From Ponticaulis sp. (GTDB lineage: Bacteria; Pseudomonadota; Alphaproteobacteria; Caulobacterales; Hyphomonadaceae): a stretch of DNA of 64,000 nt. The notes under the pieces were generated by a model. It did not search any database. It was given only the letters and a program-made list of their open reading frames with translations, and had not been told where the DNA came from. Positions 34,741 through 44,363 of this stretch are shown in pieces; within the stretch, counting starts at the first letter, position 1, and the number at the start of each line of letters is the position of its first letter. The stretch spans positions 248,001 to 312,000 of the forward strand of contig NZLU01000017.1 of NCBI GenBank assembly GCA_002692725.1, read 5' to 3'. Made by a program: the position numbers and the translations under genes.

Positions 34741-36189
34741 ATGGTAAGCCAATCGCCGAATTCGCTGGCGCGTCTGCGTCGTTGTAAGATTGTGGCCACT
34801 GTTGGTCCGTCCAGCTCTTCGCCCAGCGGTCTGGCCTTGCTGGCCCGGACGGGGGTTGATGTCTTCCGGATCAATTTCAGCCATGGGTCGCGCGAGGATC
34901 ATAAAAAGGTCATCGCCGCGATCCGCCAGATGGAGCCCATGATCGGGCGCTCGGTTGCCGTGCTGGCCGATTTGCAGGGGCCAAAAATCCGCGTTGGGAC
35001 CTTACAGGACGGTTCGTTTGAATTTGTCTGGGGCGAGGAAATCGATCTGGTCTGTACCGCGGAGCAGACAGAGGGCGAGAAATTCGTGCCGATTCCGCAC
35101 CCGGAAATCTTTGAGGTGAGTGAGCCGGGCGACAAACTTCTGTTTGATGATGGTCGGCTTGGCGTCGAGCTGGTGTCTGTTTCAGCCGACCGGGCTGTGG
35201 CGAAGGTCACCATGCCGGGCACGCTGACGAATAAGAAAGGCGTCAATGTTCCGGACAAACGCCTTAAGATTTCGGCTGTAACAGACAAAGACAAGCTCGA
35301 TATGCAGACCGCGATTGAAGCGGGGGTCGACTTCGTCGCGTTGAGCTTTGTTCAGCATCCTGATGACATCAAGGAAGCGCGTGAACTGGCGGGCCCCGAA
35401 GCGCGCATCCTGTCAAAAATCGAGAAGCCAAGCGCGCTGGAATATCTCGAGGAAATCATCGCAGCCTCAGATGCCGTCATGGTGGCGCGGGGTGATCTGG
35501 GCGTCGAAATGCCTGCCGAACAGGTGCCCGTCCACCAGAGACGGATCGTTCGCACTGCCCGGCAATACGGAAAGCCGGTGGTGATCGCGACGCAAATGCT
35601 CGAATCCATGATCAATTCGCCGGTTCCGACCCGCGCGGAGACCTCGGACGTCGCGACCGCCGTTTATCAGGGCGCGGATGCTGTGATGCTGAGCGCAGAG
35701 AGCGCGGTGGGGCGTCACCCGCAGACTGTTGTGGCGATTATGGACCGCATCATTCGCGCGATTGAACAGGCCGAGGACTACCATATCTCGCTTGAGCAAT
35801 ACACGGCGGACCCGGACAACACGACTCAGGACGCAATCTGCCATGCGGCCGCAGATGCGGCTGAAACGCTGAAGTGCAAAGCCATCCTTGCCTTCACCAG
35901 CACGGGCTCGACCGTCAAACGCCTGTCTCGGGCACGCCCGCTTATCCCGATCGTCATGCTGACCGAATACGTGACAACAGCGCGTCGCGGGGCGCTCTAT
36001 TGGGGCGTCATCCCGCTCGTGCAGTCCGATATCGGTTCCTACGAAGATATGGTGAAGACAGGGAAACAGGTTGCCTCGGATCTGGGGGCTGATCCTGACG
36101 ATCGTATCGTCATTACGGCAGGCTATCCGTTCGGACGGCCGGGCAAGACCAATCTTCTTCAGGTCACACGGGTCGATCCGGAGGATTGA
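34741..36189 (+). CDS. pyk: Pyruvate kinase
   Basis: This 482-aa enzyme makes pyruvate and ATP from phosphoenolpyruvate and ADP, the last step of glycolysis. Characteristic segments: RRCKIVATVGPSS, DVFRINFSHGSREDH, the KGVNVP junction with the B domain, VDFVALSFVQHPDDI, ILSKIEKPSALE with the catalytic Lys, MVARGDLGVEMP, and the AVMLSAESAVGRHP loop. The C-terminal domain is complete. The ATG at 34741 has GGGGG a few bases upstream; one at 34729 is possible (four more residues). It is alone between the channel gene and a LysE-type exporter gene. Confidence 0.96.
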   Translation: MVSQSPNSLARLRRCKIVATVGPSSSSPSGLALLARTGVDVFRINFSHGSREDHKKVIAAIRQMEPMIGRSVAVLADLQGPKIRVGTLQDGSFEFVWGEEIDLVCTAEQTEGEKFVPIPHPEIFEVSEPGDKLLFDDGRLGVELVSVSADRAVAKVTMPGTLTNKKGVNVPDKRLKISAVTDKDKLDMQTAIEAGVDFVALSFVQHPDDIKEARELAGPEARILSKIEKPSALEYLEEIIAASDAVMVARGDLGVEMPAEQVPVHQRRIVRTARQYGKPVVIATQMLESMINSPVPTRAETSDVATAVYQGADAVMLSAESAVGRHPQTVVAIMDRIIRAIEQAEDYHISLEQYTADPDNTTQDAICHAAADAAETLKCKAILAFTSTGSTVKRLSRARPLIPIVMLTEYVTTARRGALYWGVIPLVQSDIGSYEDMVKTGKQVASDLGADPDDRIVITAGYPFGRPGKTNLLQVTRVDPED

Positions 36190-36314
36190 CGTCATGCCTA
36201 TGGCGTGTGCGCATTAGAAAATGTGCGTCACCATTAAGACCTGATCCGTTGAGCCAGCAGCCGCAGACCACCTAGGAATGCGGCTGATATCCATCCTTCA
36301 CAAAGTGAGTCGCC

Positions 36315-36932
36315 GTGAGCTTCGAATATCTGCTGGGCCTGTTCGTCCTGGCGCTCGGCCTGTCATGGACGCCGGGTCCAAATAACGCGCTTCTGGCCAG
36401 TTCCGGCGCACGGTTCGGCTATGTGCGCACGCTTCCTCATGTGATCGGCGTCGTCTCGGGCTTTGGCCTGATGATGTTTCTCATCGGCATTGGCCTTAGT
36501 CAGGTATTTGAACAATTCCCGATCGTACGCGAAATCCTGCGTTATGTTGGCGCGGCTGTCTTGCTCTGGCTTGCATGGAAGATCGCCACGTCGCACGCAT
36601 CCACTGACCGCCCCAGAAGCGAAAAGCCCTGGAGCCTTCTGGCGGGTGCGGCCTTTCAATGGGTGAACCCAAAGGCCTGGGTGATGGCGATCAGTCTGGC
36701 CGGGCAGGCGCCCCTGACAGAGCCGGACTGGCTCGCGCCCTTGATGGTTGCCCTGGTGTTTGCACTCGCGGGCGTCACCAGTGCGAATGGTTGGGCGTTA
36801 TTCGGAGCCGCACTTCAGCGATTTCTCTCCACGCCGGTCCGCTTTCGCGCCTTCAACCTCACCATGGCCGGGCTGATTGTCCTGACCGTATTGGGGATTC
36901 TGTTTGCTGACCTTTCAGGCGCACCGGCCTAG
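36315..36932 (+). CDS. LysE/RhtB family exporter
   Basis: This 205-aa inner-membrane protein has the LysE pattern: about six helices, an N-terminal GLSWTPGPNNALLASSGARFGY motif, and a conserved FQWVNPKAWVMAISL before the last helices. The family exports amino acids or homoserine lactones. The start is GTG. Its stop overlaps by three bases the stop of the convergent gene on the minus strand. Substrate cannot be told. Confidence 0.85.
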   Translation: MSFEYLLGLFVLALGLSWTPGPNNALLASSGARFGYVRTLPHVIGVVSGFGLMMFLIGIGLSQVFEQFPIVREILRYVGAAVLLWLAWKIATSHASTDRPRSEKPWSLLAGAAFQWVNPKAWVMAISLAGQAPLTEPDWLAPLMVALVFALAGVTSANGWALFGAALQRFLSTPVRFRAFNLTMAGLIVLTVLGILFADLSGAPA

Positions 36933-37759
36933 CCCAGTGTGATCCCCACAAATTGCGGCGCCGGAAGAACAAGCGGCGCCTCAGCGGCATCATTCTCTTC
37001 GCTGGGCAGCATCTCCACCTCAGTCCAGATTGCAGACATTTCGTCGCGCAAATCCTGAGCCGAGAGCGTGGCGGGCGCAATGCCCTCCAGCCGGACAGTT
37101 TGCGAGATGTCTTCAACATCATTGGTGAAGCTGATGCCTGACGCCTCTCCGAATTGACCAAAACGGGCGATCAGTTCGAGCCGGATTTCGTCTTCCAAAG
37201 GCTCTTCGAAGGCCAGTTCGATCAGGACCGGCTTGGTCTCGGCAAGTTCGTCAACCTGTGTCTTCAGATCGGTCAGTTGGTTGCGGGTCGCCTCGGTATA
37301 AGCGCGTAGATCCTGAGGAAGCTCGGCAAGGTTCATATCTGAAAGCTCTGAAAGGGCCTCTTCAAGCGTGCCGCTCAGGGATGTTTTTACACGTTCAACC
37401 GCGAGAGCCTCAGCGAGCTCTGCCCGATGGAGGGCGAGCATGGCAGCCTGGGCAGACGGGACACCCTTGTCGAGCCGATCCGCCAGACCTGACATCCAGA
37501 TTGCTAGCTCTTTCCGGGTTTCGGAGGTCGACCGATCCCCATCGGCGGCTAGGACTTCCCGCGAGCGGTTGCGCAATTGGGTTTCCGTGCTGTCGATCGC
37601 GGCCAGGAAAACAGCCTTTTCAGATGGTGCAGGAGTCGTCTCTGTCTTCGCTGGTTCAGCCGACGCAGGCGTTTCGCTTGTATCTGCCAGAGCCGGCAGC
37701 CCGGACAGTGAAATCGAGAAGGCGGTGGCAAAAAGGGCGCGCTGGAAGCCTGTCATCAT
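36929..37759 (-). CDS. Exported protein of unknown function
   Basis: This encodes 276 aa, starting at MMTGFQRALFATAFSISLSGLPALA, a signal peptide cut after ALA. The mature part starts with a proline/alanine/threonine-rich linker, then a long helical region (AAIDSTETQLRNRSREVLAAD... ALHRAELAEALAVERVK) and a beta-type C-terminus. It should be periplasmic. I recognise no family. A longer reading 12 codons upstream lacks the signal peptide character at its very start. It ends tail to tail with the LysE gene. Confidence 0.7.
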   Translation of the reverse strand: MMTGFQRALFATAFSISLSGLPALADTSETPASAEPAKTETTPAPSEKAVFLAAIDSTETQLRNRSREVLAADGDRSTSETRKELAIWMSGLADRLDKGVPSAQAAMLALHRAELAEALAVERVKTSLSGTLEEALSELSDMNLAELPQDLRAYTEATRNQLTDLKTQVDELAETKPVLIELAFEEPLEDEIRLELIARFGQFGEASGISFTNDVEDISQTVRLEGIAPATLSAQDLRDEMSAIWTEVEMLPSEENDAAEAPLVLPAPQFVGITLG

Positions 37760-37882
37760 TCTGGTCGTGTCTCCATTATCCGTTCCGCCTGACACGGATT
37801 ATTGTGCGCAAAGCGGATCACACTCTATCGAACAGAGTTATATCCGCTTGGCGACCCCGAAGGCCAGTGATACATCGCTCCA

Positions 37883-39688
37883 ATGCAAGACAAATCTCTG
37901 ATCCGTAACTTTTCGATCATCGCCCATATCGACCATGGCAAGTCCACCCTCGCCGATCGCCTCATTCAGAAATGCGGCGGCCTCACCGACCGTGAGATGA
38001 AAGAGCAAGTGCTCGACTCCATGGATATCGAGCGCGAGCGGGGAATCACTATCAAAGCCCAGACTGTGCGCCTGAATTATGCCGCGCAGGATGGCAAAAC
38101 CTATGTCCTTAATCTGATGGACACGCCGGGCCATGTCGACTTCGCCTATGAAGTCTCGCGCTGTCTGGCCGCCTGTGAAGGTTCGCTCCTCGTCGTGGAT
38201 GCGTCTCAGGGCGTTGAGGCGCAGACCCTCGCCAATGTCTATCAAGCGATTGATCAGGACCATGAAATTGTGCCGGTCCTCAACAAGATCGATTTGCCCG
38301 CCGCTGAACCTGAGCGTGTGAAAGAGCAGATCGAAGATGTGATCGGCATTGACGCCTCGGACGCGGTGGAAATTTCCGCGAAAACCGGCCTTGGCATTGA
38401 GGATGTGCTGGAAGCCATCGTTACCCGTCTGCCTGCGCCGCCTGAGGGCGATCCGAACAAGCCGCTGAAAGCCTCGCTGGTTGATGCGTATTACGACCCT
38501 TATCTCGGCGTTGTGGTCATTGTCCGCATTATCGACGGCGTGATGAAGAAGAAACAAAAGGTCAAAATGATGCGCACTGGCGCAACATATGAACTTGACC
38601 ATGTCGGCGTGTTCGCGCCGAAAGCGACCTATGTTGACGAACTCAGCCCGGGCGAGGTCGGCTTTCTCATTGCGTCGATCAAGGAAGTTGCCGACTGCGC
38701 GATTGGTGACACCATCACGCTCGAGAAAAACCCGACGGACAAGGCCCTTCCGGGCTATAAAGACGTTCAGCCGGTCGTGTTCTGTGGTCTCTTCCCGGTG
38801 GATGCGGGCGATTTCGACGATCTGCGCGCGGCCATGGGCAAGCTGCGCCTCAATGATGCCAGCTTCACCTGGGAGATGGAAACCTCTGCCGCGCTCGGTA
38901 TGGGCTTCCGGTGTGGTTTCCTTGGCCTTCTTCACCTTGAGATCATTCAGGAGCGTCTCTCCCGCGAGTTCGACCTAGACCTCATCGCGACCGCGCCAAG
39001 CGTGGTCTATGAGATGACCATGACGGACGACACGGAAGTCGAGCTGCACAACCCGGCCGATATGCCGGATGTGGTCCGCATCAAAGAGGTGCGCGAGCCC
39101 TGGATCAACGCCACCATCTACACGCCGGATGAATATCTGGGCGCCATTCTGAAGCTTTGTCAGGACCGTCGCGGCATTCAGAAAGAGCTCACCTATGTGG
39201 GCGGCCGGGCGATGATCAAATACGAATTGCCGCTCAACGAAGTGGTGTTCGACTTTTACGATCGCCTGAAATCTATCTCACGGGGTTATGCGAGCTTTGA
39301 CTATGAGATTGTCGGCCACCGCGCCGAAAACCTCGTGAAGATGAATATTCTGGTGAATGACGAGCCGGTCGATGCTTTGGCCATGCTGGTGCACCGTGAC
39401 CGGGCAGAAGGCCGGGGGCGTCAGATGTGTGAGCGTCTGAAAGAGCTGATCCCGCGCCAGATGTTCAAAATCCCGGTTCAGGCGGCCATTGGCGGTAAGG
39501 TGATTGCGCGCGAAACCATTTCGGCGCTGCGGAAAGACGTGACGGCGAAATGTTATGGCGGTGACGCGACTCGGAAGCGGAAGCTTCTCGATAAGCAAAA
39601 AGCCGGTAAACAGCGCATGCGCCAGTTCGGCAAGGTCGAAATCCCGCAAGAAGCGTTTGTTGCTGCTCTGAGAATGGATGGGGATTAA
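37883..39688 (+). CDS. lepA: Translation elongation factor 4 (LepA)
   Basis: This 601-aa GTPase back-translocates or remodels stalled ribosomes and aids assembly. GTP-binding motifs are clear: [14 protein letters not shown] near residue 10, [27 protein letters not shown] and NKIDLP. Domain II, the EF-G-like domains and the LepA-specific C-terminus ([39 protein letters not shown]... [40 protein letters not shown]) are complete. The stop overlaps the next start (TAATG). Confidence 0.98.
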   Translation: MQDKSLIRNFSIIAHIDHGKSTLADRLIQKCGGLTDREMKEQVLDSMDIERERGITIKAQTVRLNYAAQDGKTYVLNLMDTPGHVDFAYEVSRCLAACEGSLLVVDASQGVEAQTLANVYQAIDQDHEIVPVLNKIDLPAAEPERVKEQIEDVIGIDASDAVEISAKTGLGIEDVLEAIVTRLPAPPEGDPNKPLKASLVDAYYDPYLGVVVIVRIIDGVMKKKQKVKMMRTGATYELDHVGVFAPKATYVDELSPGEVGFLIASIKEVADCAIGDTITLEKNPTDKALPGYKDVQPVVFCGLFPVDAGDFDDLRAAMGKLRLNDASFTWEMETSAALGMGFRCGFLGLLHLEIIQERLSREFDLDLIATAPSVVYEMTMTDDTEVELHNPADMPDVVRIKEVREPWINATIYTPDEYLGAILKLCQDRRGIQKELTYVGGRAMIKYELPLNEVVFDFYDRLKSISRGYASFDYEIVGHRAENLVKMNILVNDEPVDALAMLVHRDRAEGRGRQMCERLKELIPRQMFKIPVQAAIGGKVIARETISALRKDVTAKCYGGDATRKRKLLDKQKAGKQRMRQFGKVEIPQEAFVAALRMDGD

Positions 39689-40461
39689 TGCCAGCTTCTC
39701 AGCACTCAGTTTTTAAACAGCCAGCGAATTTAGAAGTCCCCATTTGGCGATACATGGACTTTCAAAAGTTTTCGAACTTGATTGAAACTGGTGGACTTTA
39801 TTTTGCTAGAGCAGACAAACTGGGCGACGAATACGAAGGCTCCATGCCAGTAAACCAGCGGTTTGAAGAAGAGCACGCCGAGCCGAATTTTCAGGACAAA
39901 GACGGCAACCCAATCGAGATGCCTGTAGAAGTCAAAGAACAATTTTCCAGAGTTCCGAAGTATTTAAACCCAAGCGTCCGAAGAATGAATGTTAAATCAA
40001 CTTTCGTGAGTTGTTGGCATTCGGCTCAAGACGAGAACGCAGGAATGTGGGGCCGGTACACGAAGACAAATGAATCGGTGTGTATTAAATCCCGTTACAA
40101 TATTTTGCGTCAGTTGCTGCCTCATGAAGCTCATATCGGGAGAGTGCAGTACATAGATTTCGACAAGGACTTGTTCCCAAGCAAAGACTTCTTGGAGCCC
40201 TTTGTTCACAAGCGGCGTTTCTTTGAAGATGAGCGAGAGATCAGAGCGGTGATTCCATTTTCAAATGCACGAAAATGTAAGCGATGGAAGAGTGGAGAAG
40301 GATATTGCGTTCCAGTTGATTTGAACAAGATGATCGAGACGATCTACTTACACCCAAGGTCGTCTGAAACTTTTGTGAATATGGTAGAAGAATTAGTAGG
40401 CGACAAAGGACTAGAAGCGCTCATTCTGAAGTCCCGCATGGGTAAGCCGCCGATTCATTGA
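39688..40461 (+). CDS. DUF2971-like protein, probably acquired
   Basis: This encodes 257 aa. IWRYMDFQKFSNLIETGGLYFARADKLGDEYEGSMP is the opening of the DUF2971 family, followed by FVSCWHSAQDENAGMWGRYTKTNESVCIKS and RRFFEDEREIRAVIPF, also typical. Function is unknown; members are often found in mobile or defence-linked regions. The gene is clearly richer in A+T than lepA, to which it is joined by a TAATG stop-start overlap. It is followed by the repeat-bracketed GIY-YIG gene. Lateral gain is likely. Confidence 0.8.
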   Translation: MPASQHSVFKQPANLEVPIWRYMDFQKFSNLIETGGLYFARADKLGDEYEGSMPVNQRFEEEHAEPNFQDKDGNPIEMPVEVKEQFSRVPKYLNPSVRRMNVKSTFVSCWHSAQDENAGMWGRYTKTNESVCIKSRYNILRQLLPHEAHIGRVQYIDFDKDLFPSKDFLEPFVHKRRFFEDEREIRAVIPFSNARKCKRWKSGEGYCVPVDLNKMIETIYLHPRSSETFVNMVEELVGDKGLEALILKSRMGKPPIH

Positions 40462-40515
40462 ACTTTCGGCATTGAGTCTCTGAACTTACCATCTTCACAT
40501 CTCTGCATCACCCCA

Positions 40516-40621
40516 TCCGCCGATCCCAACGCAGGTTGGTATCCATGCCTGAGTATCGGCAAAGTGCACGTCTCTGACGCTCTGGCATGGGTTCCAGCCT
40601 TCGCTGGAACCTGCGGTGTTG
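40516..40621. repeat. 106-bp hairpin repeat, left copy
   Basis: Its copy at 40983-41088 is the same length with no gaps. It folds into three hairpins: GATCCCAAC-gcag-GTTGGTATC (one mismatch), an outer stem CCATGCCTGAG / CTCTGGCATGG (one mismatch) around about 26 bases, and the perfect stem GGTTCCAGC-cttc-GCTGGAACC. It resembles REP/BIME elements of alphaproteobacteria. Confidence 0.8.
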
Positions 40622-40683
40622 TTGGATCGCCCTTAAAATCTGACATCGTTGTGAGGCGTAGAAGACAAAGCTAGTCTCTTGGA

Positions 40684-40971
40684 ATGGCTTTTTATGTCTA
40701 TCTTCTCGCCAGCAAGAAGAGCGGCACGCTTTATTGCGGGCATACTGATGACATCGCCTACCGTGTCTGGAATCACAAAGAGGGTCGGGGCGCGGCTTTC
40801 ACCCGAAAATACAATGTGAAGCGGCTTGTCTGGTATGAAGTGCACGACACGCGAGAGGCCGCCAAAACGCGCGAATATCAGATCAAGGCATGGAAGCGCG
40901 ATTGGAAGATCAGGTTGATTGAGGAAAACAACCCTCATTGGAATGACCTTTACCAGTATCTGAATATGTAG
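40684..40971 (+). CDS. GIY-YIG endonuclease-like protein
   Basis: This 95-aa protein is a stand-alone GIY-YIG domain of the short UPF0213/UvrC-like type: AFYVYLLASKKSGTLYCGHTDDIAYRVWNHKEG carries the paired Tyr motifs (YVY and YCG) and the conserved Arg, and REAAKTREYQIKAWKR carries the Glu. The residues needed for cleavage appear present. It sits exactly between two copies of a 106-bp hairpin repeat in the same orientation, with 60 bases to the left copy and 11 to the right, which suggests a tie between the nuclease and the repeat. Confidence 0.88.
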   Translation: MAFYVYLLASKKSGTLYCGHTDDIAYRVWNHKEGRGAAFTRKYNVKRLVWYEVHDTREAAKTREYQIKAWKRDWKIRLIEENNPHWNDLYQYLNM

Positions 40972-40982
40972 GTTCTGACCTG

Positions 40983-41088
40983 TCCGCCGATCCCAACGCA
41001 GGTTGGGATCCAAGCCTGAGAGCTGGCAAAGTGCAGGTCTCTGGCGCTCAGGCATGGGCACCAGCCTGCGCTGGTGTCTGCGGTGTTG
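40983..41088. repeat. 106-bp hairpin repeat, right copy
   Basis: It aligns base for base with 40516-40621. The first hairpin here is perfect (GATCCCAAC-gcag-GTTGGGATC), the outer stem is CCAAGCCTGAG / CTCAGGCATGG, and the last is GGCACCAGC-ctgc-GCTGGTGTC. Stem positions that differ between copies (TT/AA versus CA/TG) differ on both sides of the stem, so pairing is preserved. Confidence 0.8.
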
Positions 41089-41244
41089 AGAGATTTTCCT
41101 CACCAATTGAAACCGTTTTGGGTTCGACACCGTCCGGCAAGTTTCGATTCAAACTACTACCCTCTCCGCCGCCCCAACTGTACCCTGGACTTGGATCAAA
41201 AGGCCCGCTGGCGCATACTCCGCTGACATAGGGTGGAGGAATCT

Positions 41245-42633
41245 ATGAAATACTGGACACTTGCAGGGCTGGCTGCGTTAGCGCTCACGGCTCATGGATG
41301 GAGCGAAGAGGGTGAGAGCGAAGGCAGCGATCCCTCGCGCACCGAACTTATTCTGGATGCATCCGGGAGCATGTGGGGACAGATTGATGGTGAGGCGAAG
41401 ATCACCATTGCGCGGCGCGTCATTTCCGAATTGCTCGAAACCTGGCCCGAGACGTCCCAACTCGGCATGACCGTTTATGGGCATCGTTCCGAAGGGGATT
41501 GTCAGGACATTGAACGACTTGTGCCCCTGGGGCCGTTCGATGCCGAAGGCGTCCGCCAGGCGATGAGCACAATCCGACCGCTCGGTAAAACATCGCTGAC
41601 GGATGCTGTCCGGCAATCTGCGGAGGCTCTCGCTGAAGATGAGGCGGGCGGAAGTATTATTCTGGTCACAGATGGTCTTGAAACCTGCAGCGGTGATCCC
41701 TGTGCGCTGGGGCGGGAGCTGGCAGAACGCGATATCGGCCTTCGTACGCATATTATCGGGTTTGGCCTCGGCGGAGAGGATACCTCGGCGCTCAAATGCC
41801 TCGCGGCCGAAACCGGGGGAAGCTATACCGATGCAGACGACGCAGATGATCTGCAGGATGCATTGCAAACCGCAGGAGAGCAGGCGAGCCAGGAACCCCT
41901 GGGACTTCTGCAGGTTGTCACGCTGCGCGCAGAAGATGCCAATGGCACGCTCTTGCCGAATGAGCCGGGCGTTCTGTGGAGCATTCAGAAAGACGGCGAG
42001 GACGCGCCCGCCGGATCTGCCGCCGCGGGCAGCTTGTATGATGCACGGCTCGCACCCGGGCTCTATTCCATCACCGGGCAACACGGCGAGGATATTCGCG
42101 TCACGCAAAGTGTAGAGGTGACGGACGAGGCAACTCAGACAGTTACATTTGTGTTTGCCGATGGGTCTGTGCGCGCTGTGCCTGTTCTTGTGCCCGGCGG
42201 TGAACCTTTGAGCGGTATCTTCACATGGGTGATGTATGATGCCTCAGGAGAAACGGACGGCGCGCAGGTCGCGCGGGATGCCGGTCGAAATGGCCGGTTT
42301 ACGTTGCCGGTTGGCACTTACCGGCTACGCTTCTCGTCTGAGGATCTAACGGTCGATCAGGAGGTCACAATCGTTGCAGATGAGACCCTTGAGACTGAAA
42401 TGGTGCTCAATGCCGGATGGATTGAGGCGAATGGCGTGCGCGGCACCAGTTGGGTGCTTTACCGGCTGGATGAGGATGGCACCCGAGCCCGCGCAGCGAG
42501 TGAAGTCCGGGCGTCCACCCGGTTTCTCGTGAGTGCCGGGCAGTATCAGCTGGAGGCGCAAGGACCGGACGGAACTGATGTGAGAGATGTTTCGCTCTCC
42601 GCCGGCCGGACAGTCAGTGTGACACTCGAATAA
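41245..42633 (+). CDS. VWA-domain exported protein
   Basis: This encodes 462 aa. A signal peptide starts at MKYWTLAGLAALALTAHG. A von Willebrand factor A domain covers about residues 30-210: the metal-site motif DASGSMWG, TVYGHR, GKTSLTDAV and the ILVTDGLETCSGD strand are all present. The rest is beta-rich with repeated modules of about 90 residues (GVLWSIQKDGED..., GIFTWVMYDASGE..., GTSWVLYRLDEDG...), each similar in shape, probably Ig-like. The protein should act in the periplasm or at the surface in adhesion or complex assembly. AGGAGG-type purines (GGAGGA) precede the ATG; a GTG four codons earlier is less likely. Confidence 0.85.
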   Translation: MKYWTLAGLAALALTAHGWSEEGESEGSDPSRTELILDASGSMWGQIDGEAKITIARRVISELLETWPETSQLGMTVYGHRSEGDCQDIERLVPLGPFDAEGVRQAMSTIRPLGKTSLTDAVRQSAEALAEDEAGGSIILVTDGLETCSGDPCALGRELAERDIGLRTHIIGFGLGGEDTSALKCLAAETGGSYTDADDADDLQDALQTAGEQASQEPLGLLQVVTLRAEDANGTLLPNEPGVLWSIQKDGEDAPAGSAAAGSLYDARLAPGLYSITGQHGEDIRVTQSVEVTDEATQTVTFVFADGSVRAVPVLVPGGEPLSGIFTWVMYDASGETDGAQVARDAGRNGRFTLPVGTYRLRFSSEDLTVDQEVTIVADETLETEMVLNAGWIEANGVRGTSWVLYRLDEDGTRARAASEVRASTRFLVSAGQYQLEAQGPDGTDVRDVSLSAGRTVSVTLE

Positions 42634-42647
42634 AGGTGCCCCGAAAT

Positions 42648-42674
42648 GTCATCCCGGGTTCACACCGGGATGAC
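42648..42674. terminator. Hairpin between convergent genes (REP-like or bidirectional terminator)
   Basis: GTCATCCCGG and CCGGGATGAC form a perfect 10-base stem with a 7-base loop, between the convergent VWA and carboxylesterase genes. There is no T-run, so it may be an extragenic palindrome rather than a terminator. Confidence 0.55.
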
Positions 42675-42694
42675 GGTCAGATAAGGCGCAGTCT

Positions 42695-44122
42695 TTAATC
42701 CCGTTCTGGTGGAGCGGTGTAAGAGGCTGCAATGCCTGACTTCACAGTCATCGGGTCGCCAATGTCGAGATAGACATCATTGCTCTCCGAATATTGCGGC
42801 CAGTCAACGAGGCCCGGAACGCTTGGATCGCCATTCTCGGCAAAGCTGGCCCAGATTTTTGAGGCTTCGTCGGCGACCTTGAAGTCCACCTCATCATGTT
42901 CCGGCACGCCGATGGAACAGCCTCCACCCCGTGCGAGGAATTGCGTCGTCCGCGATTCAAGCCCGTTTGGCACTGCGCCGAACACATAAGTCAGCTCCAG
43001 ACCGTGAAAAGCCACGCAGCCCTCTTCTTCTTTCCATCCAATCGGCAAATGGGTGAAATTATAGGTCCAGGTGTCGCCGCCAGAGGTCGCATGAACATTC
43101 GCCATATCCGGAACCGAGGTCTGCAGCATGCTCTCGCCGGCATTCGCGCCAACGATCAGCGGCACTTTGTTGTGCGTGCCGGTTTCAAACTGCTCGCGAA
43201 CCGGGGCCGGTATGACCGAACCATCCACCACAATGCTCGGGCGGAATTCCGCGCCTTCAGTGGCTGCGATCACATCCTGCCAGCTCGCTGCACGCATCTC
43301 CGCAAGGTTTGACGCGCCGAGCGACGCCTGAAGCGATTTCCCGCCCGCTTCTGCCCGCGCCATATCTGAGCTCACAAGTGCGGATCCTGACTGCACGATC
43401 GCCTTGTCAAACAGGTCGCTCGCGGCTGGTGTCGACATTTGCGAGATCACTTTATACCCGCCGCCAGACTCGCCGAAAATCGTTACATTGTCCGGATCTC
43501 CGCCAAAGGCAGAGATGTTGTTCTTCACCCATTCGAGCGAGGCGGTGAGGTCCATCGTGCCGAAATTGCCGGAGCCCGGGCCTTCTGCGGTCAGCTCGGG
43601 GTGTGCGAGATAGCCGATTGGTCCGAGGCGGCTGTTGACCGAAACAGTTACAACGCCCTGGCTTGGCAGTTTCGGGTGATTGTATGTGGTTGAATTGCCT
43701 GTTCCGCTTGTCAGTCCGCCGCCATGGAAGAACACCATGACAGGCTGGCCCGCATCGGCGGTTTCGGCCGTTGTCACAACATTCACATAAAGGCAGTCTT
43801 CACTGATTGGTCCGCCTGCGCCCATGCTGCTCTCGCCTTGCGGGCAGCGATTGGGCCATTCCGTCGCGTCGCGTGTGCCCGCCCAGGCGGCTGGCGGCTG
43901 TGGCGCTTTCCAGCGCAAGCTTCCAATAGGTGGCGCGGCATAAGGAATGCCTTTGTAAATATAAGCACTGACGTCGCCTTCGGTGACGATTTCACCACGA
44001 ACCGTACCGAGGCTTGTCTGGACGGTTTCTGTGATCGCTGTCGAGCCTGCGCCTGTGGTTTCGCACGCGGCGAGCGCCACAAGGCTGACGGATGCCGCCA
44101 TGGGTTTCAATGTGTGCTGCAT
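42695..44122 (-). CDS. Type B carboxylesterase lipoprotein
   Basis: This 475-aa protein is a carboxylesterase/lipase of the alpha/beta hydrolase type-B family, fixed to the envelope by a lipobox (LAAC, about residue 19). Family marks: VRGEIVTEGDVSAYIYKGIPYAAPPIGSLRWKAPQPP, the EDCLYVNV box, VMVFFHGGGLTSG for the oxyanion hole, and the nucleophile in FGESGGGYKV. The start at MQHTLKPMAAS has AGGAAAAC just upstream; the longer reading adds 39 residues with no signal peptide. It would hydrolyse esters in the periplasm; the substrate is unknown. The next gene upstream is divergent. Confidence 0.88.
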   Translation of the reverse strand: MQHTLKPMAASVSLVALAACETTGAGSTAITETVQTSLGTVRGEIVTEGDVSAYIYKGIPYAAPPIGSLRWKAPQPPAAWAGTRDATEWPNRCPQGESSMGAGGPISEDCLYVNVVTTAETADAGQPVMVFFHGGGLTSGTGNSTTYNHPKLPSQGVVTVSVNSRLGPIGYLAHPELTAEGPGSGNFGTMDLTASLEWVKNNISAFGGDPDNVTIFGESGGGYKVISQMSTPAASDLFDKAIVQSGSALVSSDMARAEAGGKSLQASLGASNLAEMRAASWQDVIAATEGAEFRPSIVVDGSVIPAPVREQFETGTHNKVPLIVGANAGESMLQTSVPDMANVHATSGGDTWTYNFTHLPIGWKEEEGCVAFHGLELTYVFGAVPNGLESRTTQFLARGGGCSIGVPEHDEVDFKVADEASKIWASFAENGDPSVPGLVDWPQYSESNDVYLDIGDPMTVKSGIAASYTAPPERD

Positions 44123-44363
44123 GTTTTCCTCCCAAGCGTATTTCCGGGCTGTTCTGACCGTTTTTCGGTTGGCTGCGAACTTTGAGAATTTACGCGCCAG
44201 GCGCAAGAGACGATTCCGTGAACACTGGAGAGGGCGCACTCAATGGCTTGGTTCTCACGCATTAATCATAATATTTGACAAAGTTACACATGTTATGCAT
44301 TATGCGCATATGGAGGATGTGAGGCAGCTTATTAAGTCAGCCTCAGGTGAGATGGAGGGATGA

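Noticed and set aside
36190-36314. Possible terminator after pyk
   Set aside because: The inverted segments (GCGCAT against ATGTGC) have a mismatch and no T-run.
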